A stretch of DNA of 64,000 nucleotides from Solea solea (Eukaryota; Chordata; Actinopteri; Pleuronectiformes; Soleidae): positions 4,650,041 to 4,714,040 of the forward strand of contig NC_081146.1 in NCBI RefSeq assembly GCF_958295425.1, given 5' to 3'. Position numbers and translations under genes: made by a program. Shown here in pieces: positions 43,649-56,120 of the stretch (position 1 is the stretch's first letter; every line of letters begins with the position of its first letter). The notes under the pieces are model-generated. The model saw only the letters and a program-made list of their open reading frames with translations. It was not told where the DNA came from and searched no databases.

Positions 43649-44118
43649 ACTGGTTCTCAGGTGTCTGTTTGTGTCAATTTACTTCATACACTTTGTGAAG
43701 TACCCATGTTGTCCTTAATCTCTAAGGAACCACCAATAAATATGTATAGAATTGAGTGTTATACCGTGGTCTGGGTCTTTTGTCGCAGCAGGACTGTCTA
43801 TGATCTCTGACACATGTTTCATGTTGTATTTCTCTTTTTTATTCTCCCTCTTTCTTCCCTCTGATAAAACGCCATTATTGTCTTCTTCAGGTTTCAGCCT
43901 GTCCTGGTCTCTGATTGGCTGTGGTGGCCGGAGTCGCTGTGGACTCTGTGGGTCAAAACATCCAGGAAGATGGAAATGAGACCAGGGTCTGTGGCGTGTC
44001 ATGGAAGTGTCGGCAGTCTCCACAGGCCGTGTGTTTGAATATTTGACACTTTGCCATTGCCAACTGGTCATGTGCCAATTGGCAGCAATTGGCTGCGACA
44101 CTCATCGGTGACTAAGTC
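43649..44118. other. Unique DNA, no gene seen
   Basis: Opposed open frames of 75-128 codons overlap here with no recognised motif. Confidence 0.55.
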
Positions 44119-44545
44119 TGTCACTTTTTTACAAGAATCAAGTTCAAACTCATTTATGACCACCCATAGTTAGTTTAAATACATTTGTAAAAACCCCTCC
44201 CCACACCACAGGAAATTAACAGGAACAGGAAATCACTGACAACTAGAGGAAGCTCCAACAGCTTTTCAATAAAATGTAATAATGTTGCATCATTATTACA
44301 CGTCAACACCCAATTTAAATTCTAATATTATTTGCCAAAAACACAAGTCTTTCAACCTAATTGGGTTTGAGTGTGGCTCAACTTTATTTATTGTTTATTT
44401 ACAATATCACTTGCAGTTGAGAACATGTGTTCAGAGTGCACAGATGTCCCTGAGATGCTGTGGTAACCCAATGTCTCTCCACCAAAGCAGTGGCTCCCTC
44501 ATGAGTGCCCTCTCCTGGATCCTAATTGATATTACTTCAAATGGT
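44119..44545 (+). mobile_element. Non-coding interspersed repeat, GCTGTCACTTTT family, copy 2
   Basis: Partner of 6962-7590 in the same orientation: GTCTGTCACTTTTTTAC, AATCAAGTTCAAACTCATTT, GAGGAAGCTCCAACAGCTTTT, TTTACAATATCAC, GAGAACATGTGTTCAG, GTGCACAGATGTCCCTGAG, CTCTCCACCAAAGCAG and GCCCTCTCCTGGATCCTAAT. It lacks the 31 bp tandem found in copy 1 and has its own AT-rich insert at 44280-44390. Shared indel-rich alignment over 400 bp marks an old dispersed family. Confidence 0.65.
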
Positions 44546-46114
44546 CTATGATACTGCTTAACCCAACATATTGTATATAATATTGTCACCCCTGTATCAC
44601 ATATATTGTATTTTGCAAGTTGTTTGCCAATATACAGCCCTAGTGTGAACTAGGGTTTACATAATAAGGTTGGTTGTGACAACATAGCTACAAAACTTAA
44701 GTATAATATACTGTGCATCTCACATATATGTTTAGTACGATCAACAATGGTCAGTGGTGAAAACAAAAAAAGTGCAGTCTGTGGTTCCACTGAGTGCCGT
44801 TTAATCTCTGTTCTTTCTCTACATGTGTATAAATGTGCATGTGGTTGCATGATGTGGTCATCAGGCCTGACAGGACACTCCAGGGGGCACAACCGTGTGC
44901 CATGTCCATCTGCCGCACTCCCCACAACGCCATGCCACGTCCTGACAGGGTCGTGCGACCGCCTTCTGCGTAATTTAACACAACTATCTCTGGCTCCCAG
45001 GACGAGTGAGGGCCCGACACATGGCGCGGTAAACACTGCTCATGTGTCTTGCCGGGTCTACTCTGAGATTCTCCCTGCCTGAACCTTTATGTCTCGTTAC
45101 TCGAATGGTTTTAAGGTGGCAGCCCATTTCAGGAACTGCACCCATTTCTACTGGTTTCCTCTCGGTGCCAATGAAGAGCTGTGTTTAAAACATAAGTGAG
45201 TGCAACCTACTTTCTTAATCTGATCTTTGTGGGAATGATTTTGTGTTAAACTTTACCGTTTCTCCAACTCATTAGTTCTCTAGTCACATGCTATCTCAGC
45301 TCACTGTCTCTTCCTACCTTTGACAGTTTCCTGTAAAACAACCCTGATCCTCAGCCTAAGCTCTTTGCCTCTGCTATCCGCTGAGCTTCCCTGCCTGGCC
45401 TCCATCTCCAAGCTCCCTCTCCCCATGGCTCTCTCATCTCACTACCCTGCTTGACAGCTTTATCTGATCCACAGGACTTTCAGCTAGAATATCTGGCATT
45501 CTGCCCGCCCACAGGACTCCAAATCCCACGGTTCATCCTTTTTAGGGCTACCTTCCTCATGCTCCCTCTTTCCACTGGTTCTCAATGTGTGGCAAAGTGT
45601 TGTCGTTTCCCTCCTGACTTGAGCGCAGGTGAGGCTCTCAAGGGCTGAACCACCTGTTCCCACAAGCCTGTAATACTTGGGGACACATATGGGAAGATTG
45701 TGGTTTTTGTCCTGTGCAGGAAGTAGTGTGTCCCCATTTAAGGCAGCAGTGGCTTTTCCCAGCTTTTCCTAACTTCATGATGTGACACACAGACTCATAC
45801 AGCACAAATTCAATTGACTCAAGAAGAAACAGTTTAGTGAGGGTCCAAAGCCATCTGCTCTTTGCCACCACGGAAAGAAAAGTGGTTGAGTGATCTTGAG
45901 ACACTGAATATTTCATCCCTGTTAGTAGATGTCATTATAAACCCTATAGCACAGCGTGTGTTTTGTACTGCATTAATATATCTACAGATATTGTACAAAT
46001 CGTACAATTTCCAGGTGCTCCAATCTTGTAATTGCCAATTTCCATCTCTTTTGGTCTCTACAAGATCTTTTACTACACCTGTGAGCAGCTCTGGCTGCTC
46101 GACTGAGTATCAAG
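44546..46114. other. Unique DNA, no gene seen
   Basis: An ATACAGCCCTAG string at 44633-44644 resembles a hAT-type right end without a partner. 45280-45660 is pyrimidine-rich. Overlapping opposed frames at 44650-45082 have no motif. Confidence 0.5.
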
Positions 46115-46380
46115 TCGAGTTTATTTAATATATCCCAAAATCACAGGATCATCTAAAAAAGGCTCAACAATCTGAACAGTATATTCTTTGTTCTATCCTC
46201 TGTCCTTGATTCAGAGCAGGGCCAAACAGGGAAAAGAAACTTTGCACAATGTTACAGAAGAGATGTTAGAAAACCGAGTTAATGTCAAAGACACAAAGAT
46301 ACAACTACAGCGAGGACAGAGACAAAACGATCAAGAAATGATGGAGCGTTACATTTACAATGTACACTCAATACTCACCT
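46115..46380 (+). mobile_element. Probable diverged teleost interspersed repeat
   Basis: GTTTATTTAATATATCCCAAAATCACA, then TATTCTTTGTTCTATCCTCTGTCCTTGATTC and AACAGGGAAAAGAAAC. These recall a common fish repeat that starts TTTATTTGTATAGCCCAA and contains a CCTCTGTCCTTAGAC block followed by a GGAAAAACTCCC block. Identification is from memory and the copy is strongly diverged. Confidence 0.45.
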
Positions 46381-46589
46381 AATTATGGTATACAACCTAA
46401 ATATGGTGATAATAACTGAACAATTAACTCTACAAAATCTACATCACCATACATGAAATGATAACGTTACAATACTTGACAGCGTATGAAAACAAAATTT
46501 ACAACATGTATTTGTAATGTTGTAAACTTTATGTCCAGAGTGTAACATTTAAGAAATGATTTGGTTTTTGTAGCCACAGAATAAGCTTT

Positions 46590-46731
46590 TTAACGTACTT
46601 GATTCGCCGCCATATCAGGCTGAACTGACAAACTAGTCAGAGCGTGCGTTCTGAAGCGGTTGTTGATGTGTTACAGACTGCAGTTTCACCATTAGATGTC
46701 ACTAATTCTTACACACTGGAACCTTCAACTT
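46590..46731 (+). mobile_element. Teleost interspersed repeat ending TTACACACTGGAACCTT
   Basis: GCCGCCATATCAGGCTGAACTGACAAACTAGTCAGAGCG, then TTCACCATTAGATGTCACTAATTC and TTACACACTGGAACCTTCAA. This matches the closing part of a short repeat found widely in fish (CACCACTAGATGYCACTAAAT..TACACACTGGACCTTTAA). No coding capacity. Confidence 0.65.
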
Positions 46732-48857
46732 AAACATGATTGTCACTCACATAAAATGTGGGTCTTAGTGTTTTGCCAGGAATAACAACTGAAATGTGCA
46801 TTGCTGCCAAAAACTAAGAAGATGACGAAGAAAAATCAAAGTGTTCATCGCAAATAAAAACCCCACGTGCATTGCAGAGTCATTTGACCCAGGGGTCAAT
46901 GCCAATTATTCACAGTATGTCAAAGAAGCACTAGTGCAATTACCACAGTCCACAGACTTTTAAAACATATTAATCATATTATATTGATCAATTTGTTGCG
47001 CAACATTAAAGTGAACAAGTTCTAATCCAAGTGTAAAATTGTACTGAATTATTCATCTCTCTGTGGGGATCATATTACCCCGACTTTTCTTGGGATGGTC
47101 AACTCTTCCCCCTTATGGTCAGCACGACATGCACCCGCACAGAGACACACTCTCTTCATCTCTCTGGTGTACACACACACAGATCCTGAAGCCCCCTCCT
47201 TATTTATCCAGACAGTGAGGATCCCCACTGCCCTTAAGCCTCTGTTAAAACCACTCCTTACCTTCCATGTCACTAGGCCATGTCTGTCATTTTGAATCTG
47301 CCACTCACACACAGAGGGCTAAAAGGTTAATAAGCACAGAAATAATGGACCAGCACAGACACAACAAGCGCAGTGTGCCTATGGGGTGCATCATCACCAA
47401 CCACTCCCTCCATGTTTCTCTTTCTTTTCCCCCTAACTCTCCTCGATTCATTTCTTTTTTCTCCCTCCCTCCCTCCCTCACTGTGACAATCGCTGTCAAT
47501 ACCTCTGTCTCCTGGGCAGCCATTTATACCCATTTGCAGGGTTAACTGCTGTTCCATTGGCTGTTATTTATATTTTAAAAAGCCTTGTTAGGAGACTAAT
47601 AAAGTGACTGTGAAGACGCTGCAGAAAGGTAATTACCACGTACAGTTAACAGTCGGGTGGTGTAAAGTAAAAGAGGATGTCGCGTTGTCATTTCAGTGGC
47701 AGACTTGAGCATAATTGTTTCTCTCTGCTGGCATTGTGAGGGTGAGAGGGAAGGGAGAAGCTGTTAAATATCCAGTTAGACAGGTGTGTGAAGCGATGAG
47801 GAGGGAGGCACAAGGTCCTCGAGGTGAAGCGTTGAAAGACACAGAAAACTCCGCTGTTCCCTCTGCCTACAGCCATTTTAATTAATATGACTTAAATCAT
47901 TGCGGTGTCTTCTAAAATAAATAATCTATGTCAAATAGTTGATTACATCAGTTAATATATAGGGGATTGCAATCATTGATGGATAAGGATTATTATCCTA
48001 TAATCCTATTGTCTTTATTGGCACAGCATATATAAGTGAGTGTGAGTGTCAGTATACTGTAGGAACACTGAGAATTAAGATTATTAAAAGTAAGAGACAC
48101 TTGTCTAGGGCATTCGAAAAAAGATACAGTAAATTGCACCACGTCATCAGGATGTCAACCCATACTGTAAAATATAGCACAGATTTCCAACCAAATATTA
48201 TACACACTCCCAAAAATTCTCCCAAACTCTAGATATCCTAGTTAGAAGACTTGCAGTAGTGGGTCAAACACCCTGTGTACTCTACAATCCTTACAGACAA
48301 TGGGAACATTTTTATTGCTAATAACTTTACTGGGGAATTTTCTCAAATAAATTTAAAAAAAACTGTCACACTTAGCATTTTATAATAACCTTCATCCAGA
48401 AGATGCATTTAATTAAAAGGCACTTCAGTGCAGATAAGGTTTACATTTAATCCAGTATACACAGAATAAAAAAGTGACAACATTATATAATTAACATTTA
48501 ACCTTGTCATTAACATCAATCTTGCATTTTCAGTTGGTTATGAATGCATCTCAATATTCAGTCACAACAGCAAAACTATGAAAGATTCACTTTTTTCTGG
48601 TTAATCAGATTTCTGATGACACTGCTTTTATATTTATGTGGACTAGACGAGAGCCTCGTATGCAGACAGTGTGAGAACAGCGAAAGACAAAGAGAGGGGA
48701 GAGGTGAGAGAGGGAAGATGGAGATGAATACAATGAAGTGGCTTAGCAGGCTGAGGCTTCCCAAATCCTTCCATGCACCCGTACAGAGAGCCGAGGTGGA
48801 GAAAGAGTCAACTCTTTGCCTTCTGTTTGCTCAGCAACCTAACCCGTCAGGGAGGCA
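46732..48857. other. Unique DNA, no gene seen
   Basis: Pyrimidine-rich CCCT repeat at 47461-47479 and AT-rich unique sequence around 47880-48540. No exon or RNA gene is recognised. Confidence 0.55.
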
Positions 48858-49390
48858 ATGGTGAGGAAAAAAAAAAGGGCAAATGTGTCAGGCGAGTGGG
48901 ATGGGATGGGAGACTGGTGTAGGGATACAGATGGGGTCACCGGAGGTCACGTTGTTGATTTTATTCTCTATGTTTTGTCTGCTTTGCTACCGCTCACTCC
49001 TCCCAACACACACATACACAAACTTGTACGGAACAGGCCGACGCACACATATATACCAGTCATGTGGAGCCCCCCAGAGAGAGGTGATGAGGGGGTGTCC
49101 CCCCTGCAAACGCATCCTTCAACCTGCCCCCTCCTCACTTATTCTGCTTTGCCATTGCATTTTGTCAGAGTCAGCAACAAAACACACGGTCAAAAAAAAA
49201 AAAAAAAAGATAGGGAGGAGAAAGAAAAGGGAGAAAAAGAGTATCGATTAGCCTTCAGAGCTCCACGTGGGCCACTTTCATCGATTAGGAACGAGAGAGT
49301 AGCAAAGCACCAGCCATGTTCCTTCTTTCTCCCTCTCTTTCTTTATCCCCCTCTCCCTCCCTCTGTCTCTCCAGGGTTCTTTGTCCACGA
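48858..49390. other. Low-complexity stretch with spurious long frame
   Basis: A plus-strand open frame of 185 codons (48858-49415) is the longest in the window. It is built of A-runs (Lys), CA-like words and a C/T-rich end, with no domain, no hydrophobic core and no plausible homologue. Judged non-coding. The A17 run at 49192-49208 lies inside it. Confidence 0.7.
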
Positions 49391-49650
49391 AGAGAGCGAT
49401 ATAATGGCCCTTTGAGAGGGAGTGAAAGAGGGAAGCAGGAGACAGAGGAGAGAGGCAAGGGACAAGATTGAGGAGAAGGAGGAAGATGAGGAGGAGGGGG
49501 ACGGCGGTGGCGTCTAGAGCAGGCTAGGAGAGTTCAGACCATGTGGCGTGGGGGGAGGTTGAGGGGGTGCATAGAGAGATGGCAGAAAGAAGAGGGAGGG
49601 GGAGAGAGGTAAAGAAAGACACCAAGGCGAGAAGAGAAAGTCTCAATGAC
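49391..49650. repeat. Polypurine (G/A)-rich tract on the plus strand
   Basis: About 260 bp dominated by GAGG/GGAGA/AAGA words with few pyrimidines. Confidence 0.85.
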
Positions 49651-50701
49651 AAAAGGTCGGGGCAGCTGGGCTTAGGGCGACGGGGACCAAAGGGAGCAGC
49701 AGGATAATCTGCTAAAGCCCAGAAAGGAGAGATTCAGCATGCGCGCCACCCTCGTAGGGCCTAAGAGCAAATTTGCACATAAATAAGGAGCCAACTTTGC
49801 TTTGAACGGGAGGTCGAGGGAGAAAGCATCAGAAAGGGAGAGAGTGAGAAATACAGAGGAAAGTGTTGGAGCCACAGCTGCCTGCTGGCTGGGTGAAACT
49901 GGACCAAGACGGAGTTCAGCATTTCAGGCCCCACTCAGAAAGAGTCCCTCATGTTTGAAAAAGTAAGCAAAGATATTTATCATTTATCCCCCTTCAACAA
50001 CCCACACCTACGTTTGTTTTTTTTTCCTTTCCTTTGCTCCTGGCCGTGAGCTTTCTTAGTTTGGTCCACAAAGACTCTTCTTTCATCTGACTCGACATCA
50101 CTGGACTCGAGGGACCAGAGTGTTTGTTTTTGAGGACATCGGGCTTTGTTGTGACTGCACAACAACTCTGAGATGCCGAGCTATTAACGCTCACACACGC
50201 ATTACCACTGCAGAAATACAGTGATACACACCAACACAAATTGTAGGTGAAATGTAGGAAAAAGTTACCTATATGCACCTACTCAAGGATCTAGAGAAGC
50301 TGTAAACACATGCACACATGCTGCTTTGTGGGTATAAATGGGATAACTGAGGTGAACCCGCTTTTAAAGAGGCAATAAACACCATTCCCATTGCCAGTGG
50401 TTGGTCTGCTCTGTGATGTTCTTTTTCACCTGGGTCACACATGTGTAAATAGTGACGTCATGAACGCACCAGAAACAAAATGAGTGAGATGAAGAACAAA
50501 ACCACAGCAACGCAGAAGAGATGAATCTGCATGATAAAGTAAAAAGTGTAGGCCAAAGTCATAAAAAGTAAGATTTGCTGCAAACATTCATGGCTATTTA
50601 CATGCTAACAGTTGGAAGATGAATGCACATCACTGTGTTGCACTGGAAATGATGCAAAAGTGTGCATTTCCAACCAATGCTGAAAAAACAATTTAACTGA
50701 T
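49651..50701. other. Unique DNA, no gene seen
   Basis: No recognised element. 50385-50402 (CCATTCCCATTGCCAGTGG) resembles, in reverse complement, the right arm of the foldback at 50702-50766, so these may be ends of one decayed element. Confidence 0.5.
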
Positions 50702-50766
50702 CCCCATTGGTGAAAAACCTGTTTAAACCCTGGTTTGAGCAGGTTTTCTGACCAGTGGGAATGGGG
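50702..50766. other. 65 nt imperfect foldback
   Basis: Left half CCCCATTGGTGAAAAACCTG..AAACC pairs with right half GGTTTGAGCAGG TTTTCTGACCAGTGGGAATGGGG. The reverse complement of the right half reads CCCCATT, a 6 nt insertion, GGT, then GAAAACCTG. The hairpin is continuous apart from a bulge and a few mismatches. It could be the tip of a foldback transposon or a hairpin RNA. Confidence 0.65.
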
Positions 50767-53641
50767 TATTAGTTTTAGCTTAGTTAAACTGAGTAACTCA
50801 GCTCAGTTGTCGTCTTAGTACTTCAAAATCCCATTTTACCACCTCCTCCTTCAATTATATCTTTCCGTCAAGGCTCAGCATGGATTTGGACGATCAAACA
50901 CTTCACCTGAGTTCACCTGATAAGTCAGCGTCATGTAAAATGCAGTTGTTCCTCGTTTATTTTTCACCTACTAAAAAAATACATGAACCAGTCAAACCCA
51001 CACCCTACAAACATGATATTTATGAATGTACCCTCAGACACATTAAAGTCCCTGCACAAATTTACATCATATAAATCAGAGTGTGCACATGCTTTACAGT
51101 CTAAATTGTAAAAAAATGTAATGTAAAATTGGATTTACATTTTCTCCAGAAACCCTGCACAATAGCCACTTGTGGATCACCTCCTAAAAAGGTCAAGCAT
51201 AAATAACAGCTTCTTTTGTATGAAGCACTCATAACGCTAAAGAAAATATTAGACAGCTTCTATTAATGTGTTTACATCCACATAAACTATGGCTTTCCTT
51301 TCAATCAGGTATGTTGTGCTTGAAGAAGGTGGGTCTGGAGTGTTGACTTCTTGGAGAGATGAGTGATTCAGCAATGAGTTGAGCCAGTGCAGGTACTTAT
51401 TGATCAGCCTTGGAAGTTATGAACTAGCTGTCATTTCCCTTTCATGAACGGCTCAATAGGTATTGACTGCAGATGAAAAGCGTGCGCAAGTATTGCTGGC
51501 CTTAAGGACAGGAGGACAGGAGGACAGGGCAAAAAGAGGAGAGGACAAGGAGAGCTTAATGAGGACAGCGTACAGGCCCTTGACGGGTTTGCTCAACAGT
51601 TCACATAGATGGACACCCACACGGAGCCGAGACAATAAATTCACACCCATGCACCACACTACATTATTTAAGGTAATGACATGGAGACACAGGCGAGCAT
51701 TCCCTGTAAACACAACACATCCAGCAACATATACATCTGGCTAGGTAGAATAGTGCAGAGACGTGATGAGATCACAGTAAGAACATATAGTCATGCGGAG
51801 AGGGGACAGGAGGGGAGATAAAGACTGGGATTGGAAAAAGGGGATGAGGAGGGGGAACCTCTGCGGACAGAGGTGTGTAGATGAGCAGCGCTGTGGGAGA
51901 GCAGGGGATTTGTGGAGGTGTCGTGTGGCCGCATCACTGCGTGCAAGACCCCGAGTCGTTGTGTGTGCAGCCGCTGGACATTGACAGGCATGTGTCACCC
52001 ACTGAGCACCATCCAGATCACAGACGCCCTACAAGGCAGAGATGAAGGGAGAGCTTTGGGCCTCCCTAATCCCAGCTCATCCATGTTCCATGTTCCACAG
52101 CTCCCAACCACGCTTAGCAGAATTTCACGCTGTAGTCTTCCTGCAAACCTAAAACCAGCATGCTACACTAAAAGGATAAGGCTGGGGCAGCAATAGGATG
52201 AGCAACCTTTTGTCACTCACAGACACCACTTCACTTAGTTCCCTTTGACACTAGTGAACAATATCTTACTTTGCTATCCTCTTTCACATCTTCCCTTGAC
52301 TTTAATACTTTGATCGCATTTCAGAGTGATGCTTCTTCCAGATTCTTTCTTATAGTTTATCCAGCCTTAAATCTCTGTATCTCTAATGCAAGCAGACAAG
52401 TTTGGCTCATTGGCTATCCATAAGTGTAGCATGCATTACACTGCTTGTACAGAAATGAGGCATACACATGGGCTGGAGGTAAAGAAAGGAATGAAAGAAA
52501 AATTAAAAAGAAGGAAGAACAAATAAAAAAAAGTAAATAGCAACCACCACAACCCCCCCGGCAATTTATGTACTTTGCTTAACAGGAGTGCTCAGAGAAA
52601 AGGAACTATGGTGTGATTGGTGCCATGTGATGCTAGCTGATGCCATCCCTCACCAAGAGACACAGGCACATAGCTGCGGGCGAAAAGGGAGAAAATCCAC
52701 ACCAGAACTAAGTCTCCCTGAAGAATGCTCAAGCAGGAAAACAACAACTAAGCATGTTAGCTTCACCTCCACGAATACGCATGTGTGTTGGCAGGGGAAT
52801 AAAAGATGAGTGGCCCTTTGCATAACCTAGACAATTACAACACAGCAGCACTGTTGTATACTGCACAAATAACGCCTCCCCAGGAATCACCAGTGATGGG
52901 AAGCAAATGTGAAAGCTGCCATTGGATTGTTTTTGTGTGTGTGATGAGCTGAAGAATGTGGGTATTTACTGCACGTTATCTCAAAACCCAAACACATTAG
53001 GGGCTATTCAACACATCGAGGGCTGAATCTTCCACTCCACTCATTCTGGGCATTTTCATCATTCTGTTTGTCTTTAGGGCAAGTTATCCTCTTTAGATTG
53101 ATTCTGATTCTACTTAGTTTGAGAGTCTGCATGATGAAATACTTCTAAATCCCATAAGGAATGCACCATTAGTTTAAAATCACCCAATATATAAAGCTCT
53201 GTATGGACAATGTTTGGGAGCTGGCATATTTTTAGACAAAAATATCAGGCAGATGTGTCACTTCTTTGTTGGTTATGTTACCTCCCAGTGGCCTATACTC
53301 ATACATCCTAATTACAAGATATTACAGATAGAACTACCTTCACGGTATAGAGTCATCACAAACCTGTCTCCATCTCTGTGCTTAGGCATACAAGCAACCA
53401 CTGAGCGCTTTACTTCAGCTTTAATATCAACAACAGCAACAGCAGGAGCTAATGGGGTGCATGACCGGGGGATCTGAGTGCAGGCCTTCCATATGCATCT
53501 CCCCACTGCATCACAAATCTCATGTAGCATTACCATGGGCCTGGGAGAGAGGGGGTAAGCTACGCTACGCTACCGATGTTCAGTCACGTAGCATCACAGT
53601 AAATGGGATTTTTCAAATTTGTGTGTGTGCATGTGCATTCT

Positions 53642-53643
<2 letters not shown>
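50767..53643. other. Unique DNA, no gene seen
   Basis: Contains an (AGGACAGG)3 tandem at 51505-51528 and an A/G-rich run at 52480-52540. Open frames of 60-94 codons on both strands overlap at 51450-52200 without motifs. Confidence 0.55.
51505..51528. repeat. (AGGACAGG)3 tandem
   Basis: Three exact octamers at 51505, 51513 and 51521. Confidence 0.93.
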
Positions 53644-53676
<33 letters not shown>

Positions 53677-53905
53677 TAGTACAAGTCTGTAGTAGGCAGT
53701 GGGGAATAAGTTTGATTTCAAACCTATTCTTGTAAGGACATTTTGACCTTGTGACGATATTCTGGCTGTTCCTTACAACTCTGAAAAGGTGTTGTGAGGG
53801 TTAAAACTTAGGTTAAACGTTAGGGATTAAGCTTTGGTTGGACTGTCCTTAAAAAGTCCTTAAAAGGATAGCTGGGTGAACCTGTGCGTGTGTGTGTGCA
53901 CAGGC
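53644..53905 (+). repeat. TG-flanked interspersed repeat, second family
   Basis: (TG)n at 53644-53674, then TTGTAAGGACATTTTGACC, TGGCTGTTCCTTACAACTCT, GGGTTAAAACTTAGGTTAAACGTTAGGGATTA, paired TCCTTAAAAAGTCCTTAAAAGG, and a short TG array at 53888-53900. This layout (GGACATTTTG, GGTTAGGGTTA, then TG) is a familiar microsatellite-bounded fish repeat. No coding capacity. Confidence 0.7.
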
Positions 53906-55029
53906 TCTTTGGGTTTGTAATTTGCCAGCATTGTGAGGAAGCTTCACTAGTTGAGTATGTTTCCTGGACTCAAAGTGTGTGTGTGCACGAGTGTGTGTGT
54001 TTGTAGAGAATCATTATGCGTGTTTGTAACCACCTCTGTGCGAGTACATGGTGAGATGTTGTTTACTGCCTCTTCGGTGGCTAGACTGCATGACGGCATC
54101 CGGGGGGGGAGGCGGGGGGGCAGCGAATGGGTGAGGGGAGACACAGCGCCAGGGTTATACAGCGGCTAACTGGGGAGCTGTTTAGTTTTATGTTAATTGA
54201 AGGGGCTTACACAGAACTCTATTGACAGTTAACATGCCCTTCAAGGTGTTCTTTGTGGTTCAGCACTTCTGTCAAGACAGAGGCAGTCATTTTGCTTCAC
54301 CTTTATTTATATGCTTGACTACTCAGAACATTATGGAACACTGTGGGGCCCAGTAATATATGTAGGGGGGGCAGGTGCGTGGATGGGAGGTCAGATGCCT
54401 CAACCCATCCAAAGTCTGGACCCTCTCCGTGTCATCCAATGAGGGAGGCTGTACAATATGAGGTTACTAGAGGCAAAGGAAGATTAGAAAATAATAAATG
54501 ACTTTTTTTATATATATTATAAATTCTTGACAAGGAAGTAAGACGAGCAAAAGAGGCTATGGTTGTTTTTTCTCTGTGTAAGGTCATATGTCTGTAAAGG
54601 GAGCCTTTTTTTTGTGTGACCTCTGCAAGAACCGTTATCCACGTTTGACATAAATACAAATATTATGGACTGAGTTCGGCAGGTCCCTGTCTGTACATTT
54701 GAAAGTACAGCAGCGCATTTCATTTGAATTCATGAACACACTTAAAGTCTGTTTCGATAAGTGGGGTGTGAGTGTCACTGCCATTTCATGTTTAATTGGT
54801 TGGGCATACATCTCCAGACAGGGCGAGACAGGGTTTCCCACTCGAAGATCAGAGGGCTCAAACACCAGCCAAGTCTTCCATCACGCCTGCAAGGTCACCT
54901 GTCACTTAGCACCCCTCGACCACAGTGCATGTTTGATTTGGTTGACACATTAACAGACAACTGTGACATTTAGTTGTGGACGCCAAGAAGACTCTGCCCT
55001 TTAAACTCCATCTTCACACTCAACAACCC
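53906..55029. other. Unique DNA, no gene seen
   Basis: Includes a G-rich patch at 54101-54120 (G8 A GGC G7). The rest is unremarkable; short opposed frames near 54500-54970 lack motifs. Confidence 0.55.
54101..54120 (+). repeat. G-rich tract (G8-A-GGC-G7)
   Basis: Two long G runs on the plus strand, adjacent to CpGs. Confidence 0.9.
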
Positions 55030-55560
55030 CGTGATTCTGCCAGAGCAGCAACAGGGCAAGTTTTAAAAGTGTAATCACCAATTAGTAAGTGATTAAAAAT
55101 GCATTACAATCAATTAGTATTTAACATAAGGTGAAGTTGCACCACATCGCCTCTGTTGCTGTACCGCAGCCCTACACACTATTAATCAAATAAATACATG
55201 TTAAACTCATTATGCAGCCACCAAATTAGCATCAGCACTTTTGCGCTACACGGAAAAAAAAAACAAGGCTTTGATACTCTAAACATTGTCATTGTCAGCC
55301 AATAAGACAAGAAAGACCTCACAGTAAAAGGACAGTGATGAAGTACAACAGGATTAAATGAAGTCCCTGTGTTAATATTAGCTTGGTTGAGAAATGTCAC
55401 GCTAGTGAGGTGTGCTACATGGCTACAGCTAATCATTTAGGTTAATTGAGGTTCCCAGGAAGCTGCGGCTCTTGTAGATTCTCCATGTCGGCTCCATGCG
55501 ACTGCTCCCCCACAAAGTCTCCATGTGGCAATAATGAAAGGGACGTACCCCACTCTAATA
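55030..55560. promoter_or_regulatory. Candidate conserved non-coding block
   Basis: CAATTAGTA occurs at 55079-55087 and 55111-55119, 32 bp apart, in an AT-rich island with GTGATTAAAAATGCATTAC between them. Repeat-free apart from an A-run near 55255. Homeodomain-type cores are seen; activity is inferred. Confidence 0.3.
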
Positions 55561-55940
55561 ATGTAACCCACTATTATCACTGTGTGACCTATCACTAATT
55601 GGAGTAGATGCCAGTTGATGGTACAAGCTAAGGTGCGTGGGCAAGGTTAAACACTTTGACACACCCCCTCCCTACACATGTTACAAAATGGCTTTATAAT
55701 CCTTTAGTTTTGGGGATGACTACAAAACTGGTCACCAAGTCCCTTTAATCACTGGGCCTCTCCACAGTCCATTCTGCTGCCATCTTGTTCACCTTTATGC
55801 CCCGCTCAGGTTGGCAAATCAATTACCCAAGGGTCAGAATGCATGTGTTTGTGACCCTGAGGTGCCTGACCAGCAGCCAAGCATACACTCCACTGTGGCA
55901 CTGGACCCCGAGCACATGCACAAACCTGCTCGTCGTGCAA
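55561..55940. other. Unique DNA, no gene seen
   Basis: Balanced composition, no motif cluster, no frame of note. Confidence 0.55.
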
Positions 55941-56120
55941 TAAACATGATTTAGCACTGTAACTCTACCTGCCTGCCACCGGTCTTAGGTTTGTGTGCCT
56001 TTTGATTAATCATGGACCAGGAGGGATTTATTGTGCAGGGGATATTTGCCTCAGCGATTTAATAATGGTGGAGGCGGAACACAATTAATCAGAGGGGGGC
56101 CCACACATACCCCCCTTCTA
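55941..56120. promoter_or_regulatory. Candidate conserved non-coding block with TGATTAATCA palindrome
   Basis: TGATTAATCA (56003-56012) is a perfect 10 bp palindrome of two overlapping TAATC-type homeodomain half-sites. GATTTAATAATGG and CACAATTAATCAG follow within 85 bp. Motifs are direct observations; the role is inferred. Confidence 0.3.

Noticed and set aside
44650..45082. Opposed 128- and 111-codon frames
   Set aside because: Mutually overlapping on opposite strands with no domain; typical chance pairing of frames.
48858..49415. 185-codon open frame, longest in the window
   Set aside because: Made of Lys codons from A-runs, CA-like words and a C/T-rich end; no domain, no splice context, and a second frame of 122 codons overlaps it, as expected for low-complexity DNA.
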